The position numbers and the translations under genes are program-made. A DNA stretch of 64,000 bases from Polynucleobacter sp. CS-Odin-A6. Its GTDB lineage: Bacteria; Pseudomonadota; Gammaproteobacteria; Burkholderiales; Burkholderiaceae. The notes below the pieces were generated by a model. The model worked only from the letters and a program-made list of their open reading frames with translations, was not told the DNA's origin and did no database searches. Positions 28,822 to 38,775 of the stretch are shown one piece after another (position 1 is the first letter of the stretch; each line of letters opens with the position of its first letter). The stretch is from positions 372,001 through 436,000 of the forward strand of contig NZ_JACVPD010000002.1 of NCBI RefSeq assembly GCF_018882095.1, written 5' to 3'.

Positions 28822-29595
28822 TTAGTGGATATCTTTCCAATATGCCTTATTCAAACGCCAAGCCAACAAAGTGAAGATTGCCAAGAAAATCAGCACTATT
28901 ACACCCAAACGCTTACGCTCGAGTTGAACTGGCTCAGCCATCCAGGATAGGAATGATACTAAGTCGGCGATGTTATCGTCATACTCTTGTGACTTCATCG
29001 TCCCAGGCGTTAACTGCTCGAAACCCACAAACACCTTTTCCATTTTGTCTGCATCGTGAGGATCTTTACGCTCTTCAAACTTGGCAGCACGCTCACCTTG
29101 CAACTGCCAGAGAACATGTGGCATACCCACGTTTGGATAGACCAAGTTATTCCAACCAGTCGGTGTAGTGTCATCTTTATAGTAAGTACGGAAGTAGGTA
29201 TAAAGCCAGTCTGTACCGCGTGCGCGCGCTTCTACGGAAAGATCTGGTGGAGTCTTGCCAAAATAAGCCTTACCGTCTTTCGCTGACATAGAGATTGTCA
29301 TGAGATCACCGACTTTAGCATCCGTCAAAATCAAATTGTCTTTGATCTGCTGGTCGGTTAAACCGATGTCACGTAAACGGTTATAACGCACGCTGCCTGC
29401 GGCATGGCAGCCAGAACAATAGTTTACAAAGATCTTGGCGCCATTTTGTAATGAAGCATTATTGCTGACACGGTTTGGTGCTGTATCTAATGGGAAACCA
29501 CCCTCATTGGCTTGAGCATTTATACCAAAACCAAGGGCGGCAACCAATAAAGCTGCTTGGCAGATTCCCACCAAAGTTTGCAGAATTTGTTTCAT
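28822..29595 (-). CDS. petC: Cytochrome c1 of the bc1 complex
   Basis: PetC carries heme c and passes electrons from the Rieske centre to soluble cytochromes. The 257-residue protein has an N-terminal signal peptide (LVGICQAALLVAALGFGINAQA), the heme motif CSGCH in NYCSGCHAAGSVRYNR, a downstream region with PNVGMPHVLWQ, and a C-terminal membrane anchor (VIVLIFLAIFTLLAWRLNKAYW). It is the last gene of petABC. Confidence 0.96.
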   Translation of the reverse strand: MKQILQTLVGICQAALLVAALGFGINAQANEGGFPLDTAPNRVSNNASLQNGAKIFVNYCSGCHAAGSVRYNRLRDIGLTDQQIKDNLILTDAKVGDLMTISMSAKDGKAYFGKTPPDLSVEARARGTDWLYTYFRTYYKDDTTPTGWNNLVYPNVGMPHVLWQLQGERAAKFEERKDPHDADKMEKVFVGFEQLTPGTMKSQEYDDNIADLVSFLSWMAEPVQLERKRLGVIVLIFLAIFTLLAWRLNKAYWKDIH

Positions 29596-29621
29596 ACTTA
29601 TTCCTAATATCTCAGCGTAAA

Positions 29622-31022
29622 TTAATGGGGCGCAAAAGTAACGCGTGTTGGAACTGGCTTAAACGTGCCAAGCGTACTCCAGAACGGCATTGCTAAGAAA
29701 AAGCCCAGATAATAAATAGTGCAAATCTGTGAAATCTTTTCATACAAGGGTGATGGCGGCTCGATACCCAAGTATCCCAAAATCACAAAGGTCACGATGA
29801 AAGTTCCATAAATATATTTATGGAACTGTGGACGATAACGAATGGATTTGACTGGGGAGTGATCTAGCCAAGGCAAGAAGAACAAAATCACAACAGAACC
29901 ACCCATGATCACCACACCCCAAAATTTCGCGTCAAGCGCATAGAAGGCAGCTGCCAAAACCACTGCGATAGCTACGCAAGCACCCTTCACCTTAAGATCT
30001 TTTGATTTCAGGGCAAACATCCCTAAGATCACTGCTAAGAAAATCCACAAAGGCAGCAAAAAGTTGGTAGTAGTAGCGCGCAACATGGAGTAGAACGGCG
30101 TGAAATACCAAACCGGTGCAATATGCGTTGGGGTCACAAACGGATTTGCTGGGATGAAGTTATTAGCCTCTAAGAAGTAACCGCCCATCTCTGGTGCAAA
30201 GAAAACAATTGAAGCAAAGATGATCAAGAAACCGCCTAGATACATGACGTCATGAACGCTATAAAACGGGTGAAAAGGAATTCCATCCAAAGGAATCCCT
30301 TTTTCATCAACTGTATTCTTAATTTCAACACCATCTGGATTGTTTGAGCCCACTTCATGCAATGCCAGAATATGTGCGGCAACCAAACCAATCAACACCA
30401 ATGGAATGGCAATGACATGGAATGCAAAGAAACGGTTGAGGGTTGCATCACCAACCACATAGTCACCACGCAACCATAAGGACAAGTCTGGACCGATGAA
30501 AGGGATTGCAGAGAATAAGTTCACGATAACTTGTGCACCCCAATAGGACATTTGACCCCAGGGAAGCAAGTACCCAAAGAATGCCTCGCCCATTAAGGCC
30601 AAGAAAATTGCGCAACCGAAGATCCAAATCAGTTCACGCGGCTTACGATAGGAGCCATAAATCAAACCACGGAACATATGCATGTACACCACGACAAAGA
30701 ACATCGAGGCGCCAGTCGAGTGCATATAACGGATCACCCACCCAAATGGCACTTCACGCATGATGTATTCTACAGACTCAAATGCCTTAGCGGCATCTGG
30801 CTTGTAGTTCATGGTTAAGAAAATGCCAGTAACGATCTGAATCGCCAGAACGACGATGGCTAACGCGCCAAAGATATAAAAGAAATTCAGATTTTTAGGT
30901 GCGTAGTATTCGCTCATATGACGCTTGAACGCTTCTGTCACCGGTAAACGTGAATCAACCCATGCCATTGCCTTCTGAGCAATAGATGCATTTGCTGGAA
31001 CTACTTTTTCGTGAAATGCCAT
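29622..31022 (-). CDS. petB: Cytochrome b of the bc1 complex
   Basis: PetB holds the two b hemes and quinone sites of complex III. The 466-residue protein has about eight or nine spans. Recognisable blocks are VTGIFLTMNYKPDA, RYMHSTGASMFFVVVYMHMF and RFFAFHVIAIPLVLIGLVAAH, containing the heme-ligand His pairs, then the Qo-site block GYLLPWGQMSYWG and the PE(W/F)Y-like region near VWYFTPFYSMLR. It starts 11 bases after petA and lies 26 bases before petC. Confidence 0.97.
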   Translation of the reverse strand: MAFHEKVVPANASIAQKAMAWVDSRLPVTEAFKRHMSEYYAPKNLNFFYIFGALAIVVLAIQIVTGIFLTMNYKPDAAKAFESVEYIMREVPFGWVIRYMHSTGASMFFVVVYMHMFRGLIYGSYRKPRELIWIFGCAIFLALMGEAFFGYLLPWGQMSYWGAQVIVNLFSAIPFIGPDLSLWLRGDYVVGDATLNRFFAFHVIAIPLVLIGLVAAHILALHEVGSNNPDGVEIKNTVDEKGIPLDGIPFHPFYSVHDVMYLGGFLIIFASIVFFAPEMGGYFLEANNFIPANPFVTPTHIAPVWYFTPFYSMLRATTTNFLLPLWIFLAVILGMFALKSKDLKVKGACVAIAVVLAAAFYALDAKFWGVVIMGGSVVILFFLPWLDHSPVKSIRYRPQFHKYIYGTFIVTFVILGYLGIEPPSPLYEKISQICTIYYLGFFLAMPFWSTLGTFKPVPTRVTFAPH

Positions 31023-31032
31023 TTATCTCTCC

Positions 31033-31635
31033 TTAGGCCTTCTGATCATCGCCGACCAGAATCTTGGTATCGCTCAAATACATATGTGGCGGCACTTGCA
31101 TATTATCTGGTGCTGGTTTGTTTTTATAGACACGGCCCGCCAAATCAAAGGTTGAGCCGTGACATGGGCATAAGAAGCCGCCTGGCCAAGTATTTGGCAA
31201 GGAAGGTTGAGCACCTGCCTCAAATTTCGGCGTTGGAGAACAACCTAAATGCGTGCAGATACCCACTACAACCATATATTCAGGCTTGATAGAACGCCAT
31301 TGATTCTGGGCGTAGGGAGGGGTATATAAGGCTGGATCCCTTAAAGAATCAGGGTCTGCCAGCTCTGCATCGATTTTAGAGAGTTCGGCCACCTGCTCTG
31401 GTGTGCGACGGACCACCCATACAGGCTTACCACGCCACTCCACCATCCGCATCTCATCCGGCTGCATACCGGAAATATCGATCTCGACTGCAGCTCCAGC
31501 GGCCTTTGCACGTTCGGAGGGCTGAAAACTATCGACAAAAGGGTAAAGGGCTGCTGCTGCGCCGGCGCCGCCGACCGCTGAGGTAGCGATCAACCATTTA
31601 CGACGATCCTTGTCCATGCTTGGCTTGTCACTCAT
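31033..31635 (-). CDS. petA: Rieske iron-sulfur protein of the bc1 complex
   Basis: PetA carries the Rieske [2Fe-2S] centre. The 200-residue protein has a Tat-like N-terminus (DRRKWLIATSAVGGAGAAAALYPFV) that also serves as the membrane anchor, and the two cluster motifs CTHLGC and CPCHGS (GFLCPCHGSTFDLAGRV). The Tat translocase genes lie further along the window. It is the first gene of petABC and is divergent from mscL with 137 bases between. Confidence 0.96.
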   Translation of the reverse strand: MSDKPSMDKDRRKWLIATSAVGGAGAAAALYPFVDSFQPSERAKAAGAAVEIDISGMQPDEMRMVEWRGKPVWVVRRTPEQVAELSKIDAELADPDSLRDPALYTPPYAQNQWRSIKPEYMVVVGICTHLGCSPTPKFEAGAQPSLPNTWPGGFLCPCHGSTFDLAGRVYKNKPAPDNMQVPPHMYLSDTKILVGDDQKA

Positions 31636-31760
31636 TTACAAAATTCCTTGGAAGAGCATTTATAGGTGAAAATTACTTAAAGGTAAGATTTTAAAGTAAA
31701 AAGTAGGGTTAGGTGGAAGGTTATGGGGAAAATCTCGGTTTAATCCATATTCAAACAAAA

Positions 31761-31767
31761 AGGAGGG
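31761..31767 (+). promoter_or_regulatory. Ribosome-binding site that fixes the mscL start
   Basis: AGGAGGG, near perfect, sits five bases before the ATG at 31773. It decides in favour of that start over in-frame codons further upstream. Confidence 0.85.
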
Positions 31768-31772
31768 CATTA

Positions 31773-32204
31773 ATGAGTGTTTTAAAGGAATTCCGGGACT
31801 TCGCTGTCAAGGGTAACGTGATCGACTTGGCAGTCGGGGTCATTATTGGTGGCGCCTTTGGAAAAATCGTCGATTCCTTAGTAAATGACATCGTGATGCC
31901 TGTTATATCAACCCTTTTGGGTGGTCATATCGACTTTACCAACCTCTTTTTAGTCTTGGGCAACGTTCCAGACGGGGTGCCCAGAACCTTTGATGCGCTC
32001 AAAAAAGCTGGGATCCCTATTTTTGCTTACGGCAACTTCATCACGATTTCAATCAACTTCATCCTTCTCGCCTTTGTCATCTTCCAAATGGTCAAGGTGG
32101 TTAATCGGGTTCGACTCATGGATGCGCCCCCATCACCGCCGGAGCCCTCAGAACCAGAGGACACGATTTTGTTGCGTGAAATTCGGGATAGCCTGAAAAA
32201 ATAA
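31773..32204 (+). CDS. mscL: Large-conductance mechanosensitive channel
   Basis: MscL opens under membrane tension to release solutes on osmotic downshock. The start at 31773 ([20 protein letters not shown]) gives 143 residues, the family length. The first span, [20 protein letters not shown], carries the Gly-Ala-rich pore constriction. After the periplasmic loop comes the second span ([20 protein letters not shown]), then a Pro-rich linker and the C-terminal helix bundle ([12 protein letters not shown]). It is monocistronic and divergent from the bc1 genes. Confidence 0.97.
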   Translation: MSVLKEFRDFAVKGNVIDLAVGVIIGGAFGKIVDSLVNDIVMPVISTLLGGHIDFTNLFLVLGNVPDGVPRTFDALKKAGIPIFAYGNFITISINFILLAFVIFQMVKVVNRVRLMDAPPSPPEPSEPEDTILLREIRDSLKK

Positions 32205-32322
32205 ATTAATGTTGAGCGCAAAATCAAATTACATAAGTAGACCTAGGTTAGGAATCTAAAGTAAAAGAGGTGGCACTCAAGATTCAGGTTGAAATAAGGC
32301 GAAAACTGAGATTAAGAAATTG

Positions 32323-34602
32323 ATGACAGCAAACATATTTAGCATCATTAGCCAAGGGGTTGATCAATTTCAAATAGGCAATCTCGATAATGCGGAAAGA
32401 TTAATCTCTACCGCCTTAAAAATACAGCCCAAAAATCCAGATGCACTTCAAATCTTAGGTGTTATCAAAAATTTAAAGGGGGAGCATGAAGAGGGGGTTC
32501 GACTCCTCAAAAAAGCAATTAGTCTTGACCCTAGTAATGGATTTATTCATATGAACTTGGCTAAGGCTTTATCAGATACCAATAAAGATTTTTATGCCCT
32601 GCCTCATCACCAGCAGGCCATTCGAACGATGTCTGAAAATCCAAATGTTTGGCTAAATTATGGAGTTTCACTCGTGAAACTCCATAGGCAAGAAGAAGCT
32701 TTGGTTATCTATGAGAGTGGTCTTAAATTGCACTCCAATACTGCAAATCTCTGGATTAATATGAGCGGTGTTCTTAACGAATTATTAAGGCATGAAGAAG
32801 CTATCGCTGCCGCACAACAAGCTATAAGCATTGATTTAAATCAAGCAGAAGCATGGTGTAATTTAGGGTCAGCATTAAGCTCTAAAAATAAATTTTCTGA
32901 ATCTCTAGAGGCGTTTGATCATGCGCTAGCCTTGTCACCAGACCTTCTTGATGTATGGATTAATAGGAGCAAGGTCCTTCTATCGTTAAATCAAATTGAT
33001 GAAGCAATATATTCATGCCGCCGAGCATTAGAAATTGAGCCAGAATCAGCGGCAGCATGGCTCTACCTAGGAAATGGACTGCAAGCAACATTAAAAGTTA
33101 AAGAATCTATTGAGGCCTATTGCAAATCATTGGAGAGTAATCCAAATTCTGCGACAACTTTATCTAATCTTGGGGTCAGCCTAAAATTCAACAAAGACTT
33201 TGAGGATGCTAAGCGAGTACTTGAGGAGGCGATCGCAACGGGGGATGAAGTTGACTATTTGCTGGGTAACTACCTAAGCGTCCTAATGCATCTTTGTGAT
33301 TGGGAGAATTATGATTCTCTCTGTGAAAAAATTACGCAGAGCCTCTCCAGCGGTAAAAATGCAATTATGCCGTTTGACATTCTATCCACGCCGATAGATC
33401 TCTCAATTCAAAAAAAATGCGCTGAGCAGTTTGTTCAAAAATGGGTTCAACCTCATGAATTGAAAAATTTATCAACATCAAAAATAGCGCAGAACGAAAA
33501 AAAGCGTATCGGCTACTTTTCTTTCGATTTCAAAGAGCATCCGGTTGGCATATTGATGAGTAATATTATTGCGCTTCACGATCGATCCCAATTTGAAATT
33601 TATGGCTTCTTTCTAAATAATGAGACTGGAGATGATATTGAAAAGTCTCTACTGGAGTTATTTGATCAATCCTTCAACTTAGCCCGCCTATCAGATCCTC
33701 AAGCGATAGCCTTGATCAGAGATCAAAAATTAGACATCGCAATTGACTTAAGTGGACACACTTCTGGCGCTAGAATGTCATTATTCTCAAAAAGACTTGC
33801 GCCAATTCAAGCAAATTTTTTGGGATATGCTGGTACAACGGGTACAAAATTTTTCGACTATTTAATTGCAGATCAAATTGCAATACCATCCAGTTATCAG
33901 ACCGAATTTACTGAAAAGATAGCCCACCTTCCCAACTCTTTTTTTCCTGTAAATCTAGAATTTACAATTAATGACCTTGGAAATATTCCAAGTCGGAAAA
34001 GTCAAAACCTACCCGATCAGGGGGTTGTATTTGGTTGCTTTAATAATGCCTATAAAATTTCACCCAAAATCTTCATTACATGGATGAGCATATTAAAAGA
34101 GGTTCCTAATAGTGTTTTGTGGCTCTCTCAAATGCCAGAAAAAACTATTGAAAACCTAAAACGTGAAGCGCAACGCTCTGAGGTTGATCCTGAGCGACTA
34201 ATTTTTGCGATTCGCACACCCAGCAGAAAAGATCACCTAAATCGCTTAAGGCTGATGGATCTTTTTTTAGACACCCCTCATTACAATGCTCACGCTACAG
34301 CAGCTGACGCCCTTACTTCAGGCGTTCCAATAATTACATTACTAGGCGACTCATTTGCTGGCAGAGTAGCAGCTAGCCAACTTACTGCCGCCAATTTACC
34401 AGAGCTAATTACCCATTCTTTGGAAGAGTACTGTAACAAGGCAATCGAGCTTGCTCAAAAGCCAGAAGAGTTGGCGCTTCTGCGTAAAAAACTCGCTGCA
34501 AGTCATCTGACGGCCCCATTATTTAACTCCAGTAAATATGTTCGGGATCTAGAAGAGCTCTACTTAAATATGGCTAAATCAAGCCAAGGTCAACTTGATT
34601 GA
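32323..34602 (+). CDS. TPR protein with GT41 (OGT/SPINDLY-type) transferase domain, copy 2
   Basis: The 759-residue product (start ATG 32323; a TTG at 32320 is in frame) has about nine TPR repeats to residue 320 and a GT41 catalytic region from about 395. Family His406 (FDFKEHPVGILMSN) and Lys578 (FNNAYKISPK) are present. The phosphate-binding loop reads NAHATAADALTSGVP (N655-T659), so the first Thr of the usual His-Thr-Thr is Ala658 and the Trp of DALW is Thr. Activity or donor use may therefore differ from copies 1 and 3. It converges on copy 3, 17 bases away, without a visible terminator. Confidence 0.87.
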   Translation: MTANIFSIISQGVDQFQIGNLDNAERLISTALKIQPKNPDALQILGVIKNLKGEHEEGVRLLKKAISLDPSNGFIHMNLAKALSDTNKDFYALPHHQQAIRTMSENPNVWLNYGVSLVKLHRQEEALVIYESGLKLHSNTANLWINMSGVLNELLRHEEAIAAAQQAISIDLNQAEAWCNLGSALSSKNKFSESLEAFDHALALSPDLLDVWINRSKVLLSLNQIDEAIYSCRRALEIEPESAAAWLYLGNGLQATLKVKESIEAYCKSLESNPNSATTLSNLGVSLKFNKDFEDAKRVLEEAIATGDEVDYLLGNYLSVLMHLCDWENYDSLCEKITQSLSSGKNAIMPFDILSTPIDLSIQKKCAEQFVQKWVQPHELKNLSTSKIAQNEKKRIGYFSFDFKEHPVGILMSNIIALHDRSQFEIYGFFLNNETGDDIEKSLLELFDQSFNLARLSDPQAIALIRDQKLDIAIDLSGHTSGARMSLFSKRLAPIQANFLGYAGTTGTKFFDYLIADQIAIPSSYQTEFTEKIAHLPNSFFPVNLEFTINDLGNIPSRKSQNLPDQGVVFGCFNNAYKISPKIFITWMSILKEVPNSVLWLSQMPEKTIENLKREAQRSEVDPERLIFAIRTPSRKDHLNRLRLMDLFLDTPHYNAHATAADALTSGVPIITLLGDSFAGRVAASQLTAANLPELITHSLEEYCNKAIELAQKPEELALLRKKLAASHLTAPLFNSSKYVRDLEELYLNMAKSSQGQLD

Positions 34603-34619
34603 AGATATGAAGACAAGAA

Positions 34620-37091
34620 TCACATACTGTAATTGCCGTTAATAGATTCGTATACAGACTCAAGCTCTGATGTATATGCTTTGGTATCAAAAAGGGGGCA
34701 CTTCAGCCTGTTTTGACTAATTTTACTTACGATACTTCCGAGTAAATTTGCATCCGTTGCCAATTCGTATGCCCTTGATTCATACTCTTCTAGAGAATAA
34801 GTAATTAACTCGGGCGCACCAATTGAAATAATTAGACTGGCTGCCACTCTGCCAGCAAATGATTTGCCAAGGCAAGTGAGTACTGGTACCCCGCACCAAA
34901 GAGCATCACTAGCAGTTGTATGCGCGTTGTATGGAAGAGTATCTAAAAATAAATCCATAGAACGTAAGCGTGCTAAATGTTCTGAAAGCTCCATTCTCCG
35001 AGCAAATACCAATCGCTCTGGCGAGATATTATTTTCAGCTGCACGCTTTCTCAAATTACTTGCTGCCATTGGGTTATCTTCAAATAACCAAAGGACACTT
35101 CCCTCGACTCTTGATAGTAATCGCATCCAAATCGCAAACATTGTTGGTGTAATTTTGAAATTATTGTTAAAGCATCCAAAAACAAAGCCCTTATGAGGAA
35201 GCCCCAACTCAGCCCTCGAGAAGTTTCGTTTTGATATTAAACGGGCTCTATCATTTGGCTGATAGGTATTGCGCATGTAAATAACTTTTTCAGAGTAATA
35301 TTTGTGTTGTGACTCAGGAATAAGAATTGAATCCGCAATGATGTAGTCATAACAAGATGCTCCCATGGTCCCCGGATACCCTAAATAGTTAATTTGAATT
35401 GGCGCAACACCTTTAGCAAAAACCTCCACACGGCTGTGTTCTGTATGGCCAGTTAAATCAACTGCAATATCAATCTCTAAATTTCGTGCGATATCTACTA
35501 TTTGCTGAGTACTCACACAGCTAAGCTCTATAAACTTATCAAATGTACTTTTTAGCCTCAATCTCATTTGATCATCATCACTGGGCCCAAATGCAAAAGC
35601 ATAAATTTCAAAACGATTTCTATCATGCTCCTTAAATAAACCGGCAGCCAAATGTGCAACGGGATGATTTCGAAAATCTGCGGAAAAATATCCAATACGA
35701 ATTTTTTTATGACCCACCCTCTCCCTTAGCGGAGAAACACTAATAGATTCAATTTTCTTATTGATCCAAATTTTTGCAGCCTCTAAGTGGGCGCTTTCAT
35801 CATCTGATATTGCTAATAATGTAAATGGTGAAATAACTCTTTTCTCGAGTTTTATTTTTTCCAATAAACGACTAACTTCATCCTGATAATTAGTCCAATC
35901 GCAAATGGAGATATTAAGATGCAATAACATTCCCTCTAAAAAATCGTAATCAGGCTTAATACTCAAAGCTTTTTGGTACGAGGCAATTGCTTCGTCGTAG
36001 CGCTTTAAATCTAAGAATACCGTCCCTTGATTAGACCAAGCCTCTGCGTAATCAGGCTTAATGCTCAAAGCTTTTTTGTACGAGGCAATTGCTTCGTCGT
36101 AGCGCTTTAAATCTGAGAATACCGTCCCTTGATTAGACCAAGCCTCTGCGTAATCAGGCTTAATGCTCAAAGCTTTTTTGTACGAGGCAATTGCTTCGTC
36201 GTAGCGCTTGAGTAAACGTAATGCTATTCCTCTATTAACCCAAACTTCTGCAAACGATGAATTAATGCCAAGGGCTTCTTCTGAAACTAACAATGCGTCG
36301 TGAGGACGAAATAGCTTGTTTAGGATAAATATTTTGTTGTTATGCGCCTGAACATATCCTTTATCTAAAGCAATAGCCTTTTCGATTGCTTCAAGCGCAT
36401 CATCATTTTGATTTGTATCTGCTAGCAACTTAGAATAATTAAGCCATACATCTCGATGTGGAATATTAATCTTTATAGCTTCTAAGTAGCAAGCTTTTGC
36501 TGATTCGTAATCTTTTAGACCCTCAAGAAGTACAGCCTTATTTAGCCATGCTTCTAAATATTGATTGTTTAAAACTAAAGCCTTATCGTAATACTCAATA
36601 GCTTCCATTGACTGGTGCAACTCCTCATAGAGTCGACCAAGATTAAAGTACAGTTCGCTTGAACTAGTATTCAGTTGAGCTGCCCTTGACAGCGATTGCA
36701 ATGCCTCTTTAGATCTACCAAGGAGGGCAAGCGCCGCACCAAGGTCATGATGGGCTGCAAAATATTGCCCATCCTTTAGAGTCGCCCTCTCAAAAAAGTT
36801 TACAGCATCGGTATAAGCGCCTCTTTCCAAATATAAGGAGCCCAAATGGTAATTTGCCTCGGGGGAAGAGCGCTCATCAAAGCAGGCCTTAACCAAGAAA
36901 ATCTCACCATCCCCTTGATTTCCCAATGAAAATTCAACATAGGCCAGTAATTCGTTTGCACGAGAATGATTGGGGCTTGATTGAATTAACTTATGCAACA
37001 AGCTTTTAGCATTTTCAAGGTCATTTTGACCATAATATGCTGTAGCCTCAGATAAGATTTTTTCTGCTGCCAATGGGTCTAATTTTTGCAT
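34620..37091 (-). CDS. TPR protein with GT41 (OGT/SPINDLY-type) transferase domain, copy 3, with recent TPR expansion
   Basis: At 823 residues this is the longest of the three GT41 proteins. About eleven TPRs fill residues 1-395, and the catalytic region runs from about 465 to the end. His476 (SADFRNHPVAHLAAG), Lys646 (CFNNNFKITP) and the loop NAHTTASDALWCGVP (N722-T726) are all intact, making this the copy most likely to be an active glycosyltransferase. Residues about 295-381 come from near-identical 102-bp repeats (RYDEAIASYKKALSIKPDYA units). It is divergent from the 511-residue TPR gene with 100 bases between. Confidence 0.9.
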   Translation of the reverse strand: MQKLDPLAAEKILSEATAYYGQNDLENAKSLLHKLIQSSPNHSRANELLAYVEFSLGNQGDGEIFLVKACFDERSSPEANYHLGSLYLERGAYTDAVNFFERATLKDGQYFAAHHDLGAALALLGRSKEALQSLSRAAQLNTSSSELYFNLGRLYEELHQSMEAIEYYDKALVLNNQYLEAWLNKAVLLEGLKDYESAKACYLEAIKINIPHRDVWLNYSKLLADTNQNDDALEAIEKAIALDKGYVQAHNNKIFILNKLFRPHDALLVSEEALGINSSFAEVWVNRGIALRLLKRYDEAIASYKKALSIKPDYAEAWSNQGTVFSDLKRYDEAIASYKKALSIKPDYAEAWSNQGTVFLDLKRYDEAIASYQKALSIKPDYDFLEGMLLHLNISICDWTNYQDEVSRLLEKIKLEKRVISPFTLLAISDDESAHLEAAKIWINKKIESISVSPLRERVGHKKIRIGYFSADFRNHPVAHLAAGLFKEHDRNRFEIYAFAFGPSDDDQMRLRLKSTFDKFIELSCVSTQQIVDIARNLEIDIAVDLTGHTEHSRVEVFAKGVAPIQINYLGYPGTMGASCYDYIIADSILIPESQHKYYSEKVIYMRNTYQPNDRARLISKRNFSRAELGLPHKGFVFGCFNNNFKITPTMFAIWMRLLSRVEGSVLWLFEDNPMAASNLRKRAAENNISPERLVFARRMELSEHLARLRSMDLFLDTLPYNAHTTASDALWCGVPVLTCLGKSFAGRVAASLIISIGAPELITYSLEEYESRAYELATDANLLGSIVSKISQNRLKCPLFDTKAYTSELESVYESINGNYSM
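35949..36209. repeat. 102-bp tandem repeats encoding 34-residue TPR units
   Basis: Unit 1 is 35949-36050, unit 2 is 36051-36152 and the partial unit 3 is 36153-36209 (57 bases). Units 1 and 2 differ at only a few bases (for example ATACTC/ATGCTC and CTAAG/CTGAG). The 102-bp period is exactly one TPR (34 codons), so unit gain or loss stays in frame. Other TPRs of the gene are far more diverged, so this is a recent duplication. Confidence 0.95.
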
Positions 37092-37191
37092 GGGCTAATT
37101 AAGCACTTTTTCTAAGGTTTGCCCTAGAGCTAGCTATATGATTTAACAATGTTAGCATTATTATTAACAATAAATTGCTCTCAGGGCCTAG

Positions 37192-38727
37192 GTGAACACA
37201 GACATTCAATTTTCTAAAGCAAAAGAATATTTTCAAGCCGGCTTGAATTTTTTTGAGATTGGCGATTATGAAAAAGCAAAAATTGAGTTAATCAAAGCTT
37301 ATGAGCTCATACCTGATCGCCCCTCAATTTTGGCAAATCTTTCGGCAACCTTAATAAAACTTAAAGAATGGAGTAAGGCTCGCAATATTTGTGAGGAGCT
37401 TCTTGAGTTTGATCCACTAGACCCTATTGGCTGGCTCAATTTAGGAGTTTGTGTTGCCCATGAGGGTGATGCTGACTCAGCGATAGGGCACTTTACCAAA
37501 TGTCTAGAAATCGATCCAAATTTGATTGCCGCATGGTCGAATAAAGGACATGCGCATCAGGAGAGAGAAGAGTTTGAAATTGCTGATTTCTCGTATCAAA
37601 AAGCACTTGGGTTAAATCCGTACTATGAAGACGCTCTTATTGGTAAAGGTAATTTACTCAATGAGTCCAAATACTATAACGATGCTCTTGAATGGTTTAA
37701 TACAGCTCTCATCACGAATCCCAATAATCATCTTGCCAAATGGAATAAAGCTCTCTCTCTACTCAGATTGGGAAACTTCGAGGCTGGCTGGCCTTTATTT
37801 GAATCGCGCTGGCATATTCCAGGAATGATGGAGCATAAACCAACTCTTGCCGCACCACTATGGCTTGGGCAAGAATCTCTAGAGGGTAAGACGATTTATA
37901 TTTATGCAGAGCAAGGCTTCGGGGATACGATTCAATTTAGCCGTTATTTACCCCTTCTTGAAAAAGAAAAAAATGTAAAAGTGATATTCGGTGCTCCAAA
38001 ATTACTTGCCCCCCTAATGAAAAGTCTCAGCCCAACAATTAGGGTTGTCGACCAGGAAAATTTTTCAGAGAAGAGTTGCGAAAAAATTGATTTTCAATGT
38101 CCCATCATGAGTCTTGCGCTATCATTTGAAACAACATTAGATAGCATTCCCGTATCTACTACCTATCTCCATATTGATCCAATAAAGAAAGCCACCTGGG
38201 CCAAAAAACTGGAAACTTCAGATGGTAAGCCCAAGTTGTTAAAGGTTGGGGTAGCCTGGCGAGGCTCTGGAAAATACGCCAATAAAATAAGTGAGAAAAG
38301 GAATATCCCCTTCCCGCTCATTGCGAATCTTGTCTCCAATTTAGCATTGGATGATATTGCGTTTTATGCCATTCAAGCTGAGTTCGGGTCTGACACTGAT
38401 TTTAAAGCGCCCCATTTAAAAGGTCTGAACATATACGCAAATGAGTTAACTGATTTTTCAGATACAGCGGCCTTAATAGCCCAACTAGACCTTGTTTTAT
38501 CAGTAGATACTGCTTGCGCTCACCTTGCTGGCGCTCTTGGGGTGCCCACGCTGTTGCTAATTCCAGATCCTCCTGATTTTATGTCGCTAGTCGACTGCGA
38601 TAAAAGCCCCTGGTACCCCAATACCTGCTTGCTAAGGCAGGACAAAAGAGGGGATTGGGGGAAGCCTCTCAACGAGGTCAAAGAGAAAATATTATCAATA
38701 GCAAAAAAACGCTCTATGGGCGAGTAA
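37192..38727 (+). CDS. TPR protein with GT9-like glycosyltransferase domain, copy A
   Basis: The 511-residue protein has TPRs over about residues 5-200 and a C-terminal GT9 (heptosyltransferase-like) domain. Family blocks are PLWLGQESLEGKTIYIYAEQ with YAEQGFGD from Tyr238, DFQCPIMSLAL, KVGVAWRGSG and DLVLSVDTACAHLAGALGVP. The start is GTG at 37192. The Shine-Dalgarno is weak and the upstream region is short. Such TPR-GT9 proteins are found beside surface-glycan and flagellin-modification genes; their own activity is largely unproven. It shares its architecture with the next gene. Confidence 0.83.
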   Translation: MNTDIQFSKAKEYFQAGLNFFEIGDYEKAKIELIKAYELIPDRPSILANLSATLIKLKEWSKARNICEELLEFDPLDPIGWLNLGVCVAHEGDADSAIGHFTKCLEIDPNLIAAWSNKGHAHQEREEFEIADFSYQKALGLNPYYEDALIGKGNLLNESKYYNDALEWFNTALITNPNNHLAKWNKALSLLRLGNFEAGWPLFESRWHIPGMMEHKPTLAAPLWLGQESLEGKTIYIYAEQGFGDTIQFSRYLPLLEKEKNVKVIFGAPKLLAPLMKSLSPTIRVVDQENFSEKSCEKIDFQCPIMSLALSFETTLDSIPVSTTYLHIDPIKKATWAKKLETSDGKPKLLKVGVAWRGSGKYANKISEKRNIPFPLIANLVSNLALDDIAFYAIQAEFGSDTDFKAPHLKGLNIYANELTDFSDTAALIAQLDLVLSVDTACAHLAGALGVPTLLLIPDPPDFMSLVDCDKSPWYPNTCLLRQDKRGDWGKPLNEVKEKILSIAKKRSMGE

Positions 38728-38775
38728 GATTGTCTAAACTCAAGCGTAATGAAACCCCAACCCAAGAGCTAATTC

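Noticed and set aside
31713-31772. Twenty-residue upstream extension of mscL
   Set aside because: The near-perfect AGGAGGG five bases before the ATG at 31773 and the family length of the product fix the shorter start.
35949-36209. Tandem repeats considered as a CRISPR array
   Set aside because: Units are contiguous without spacers, 102 bp long, and translate as TPR motifs in a long open frame.
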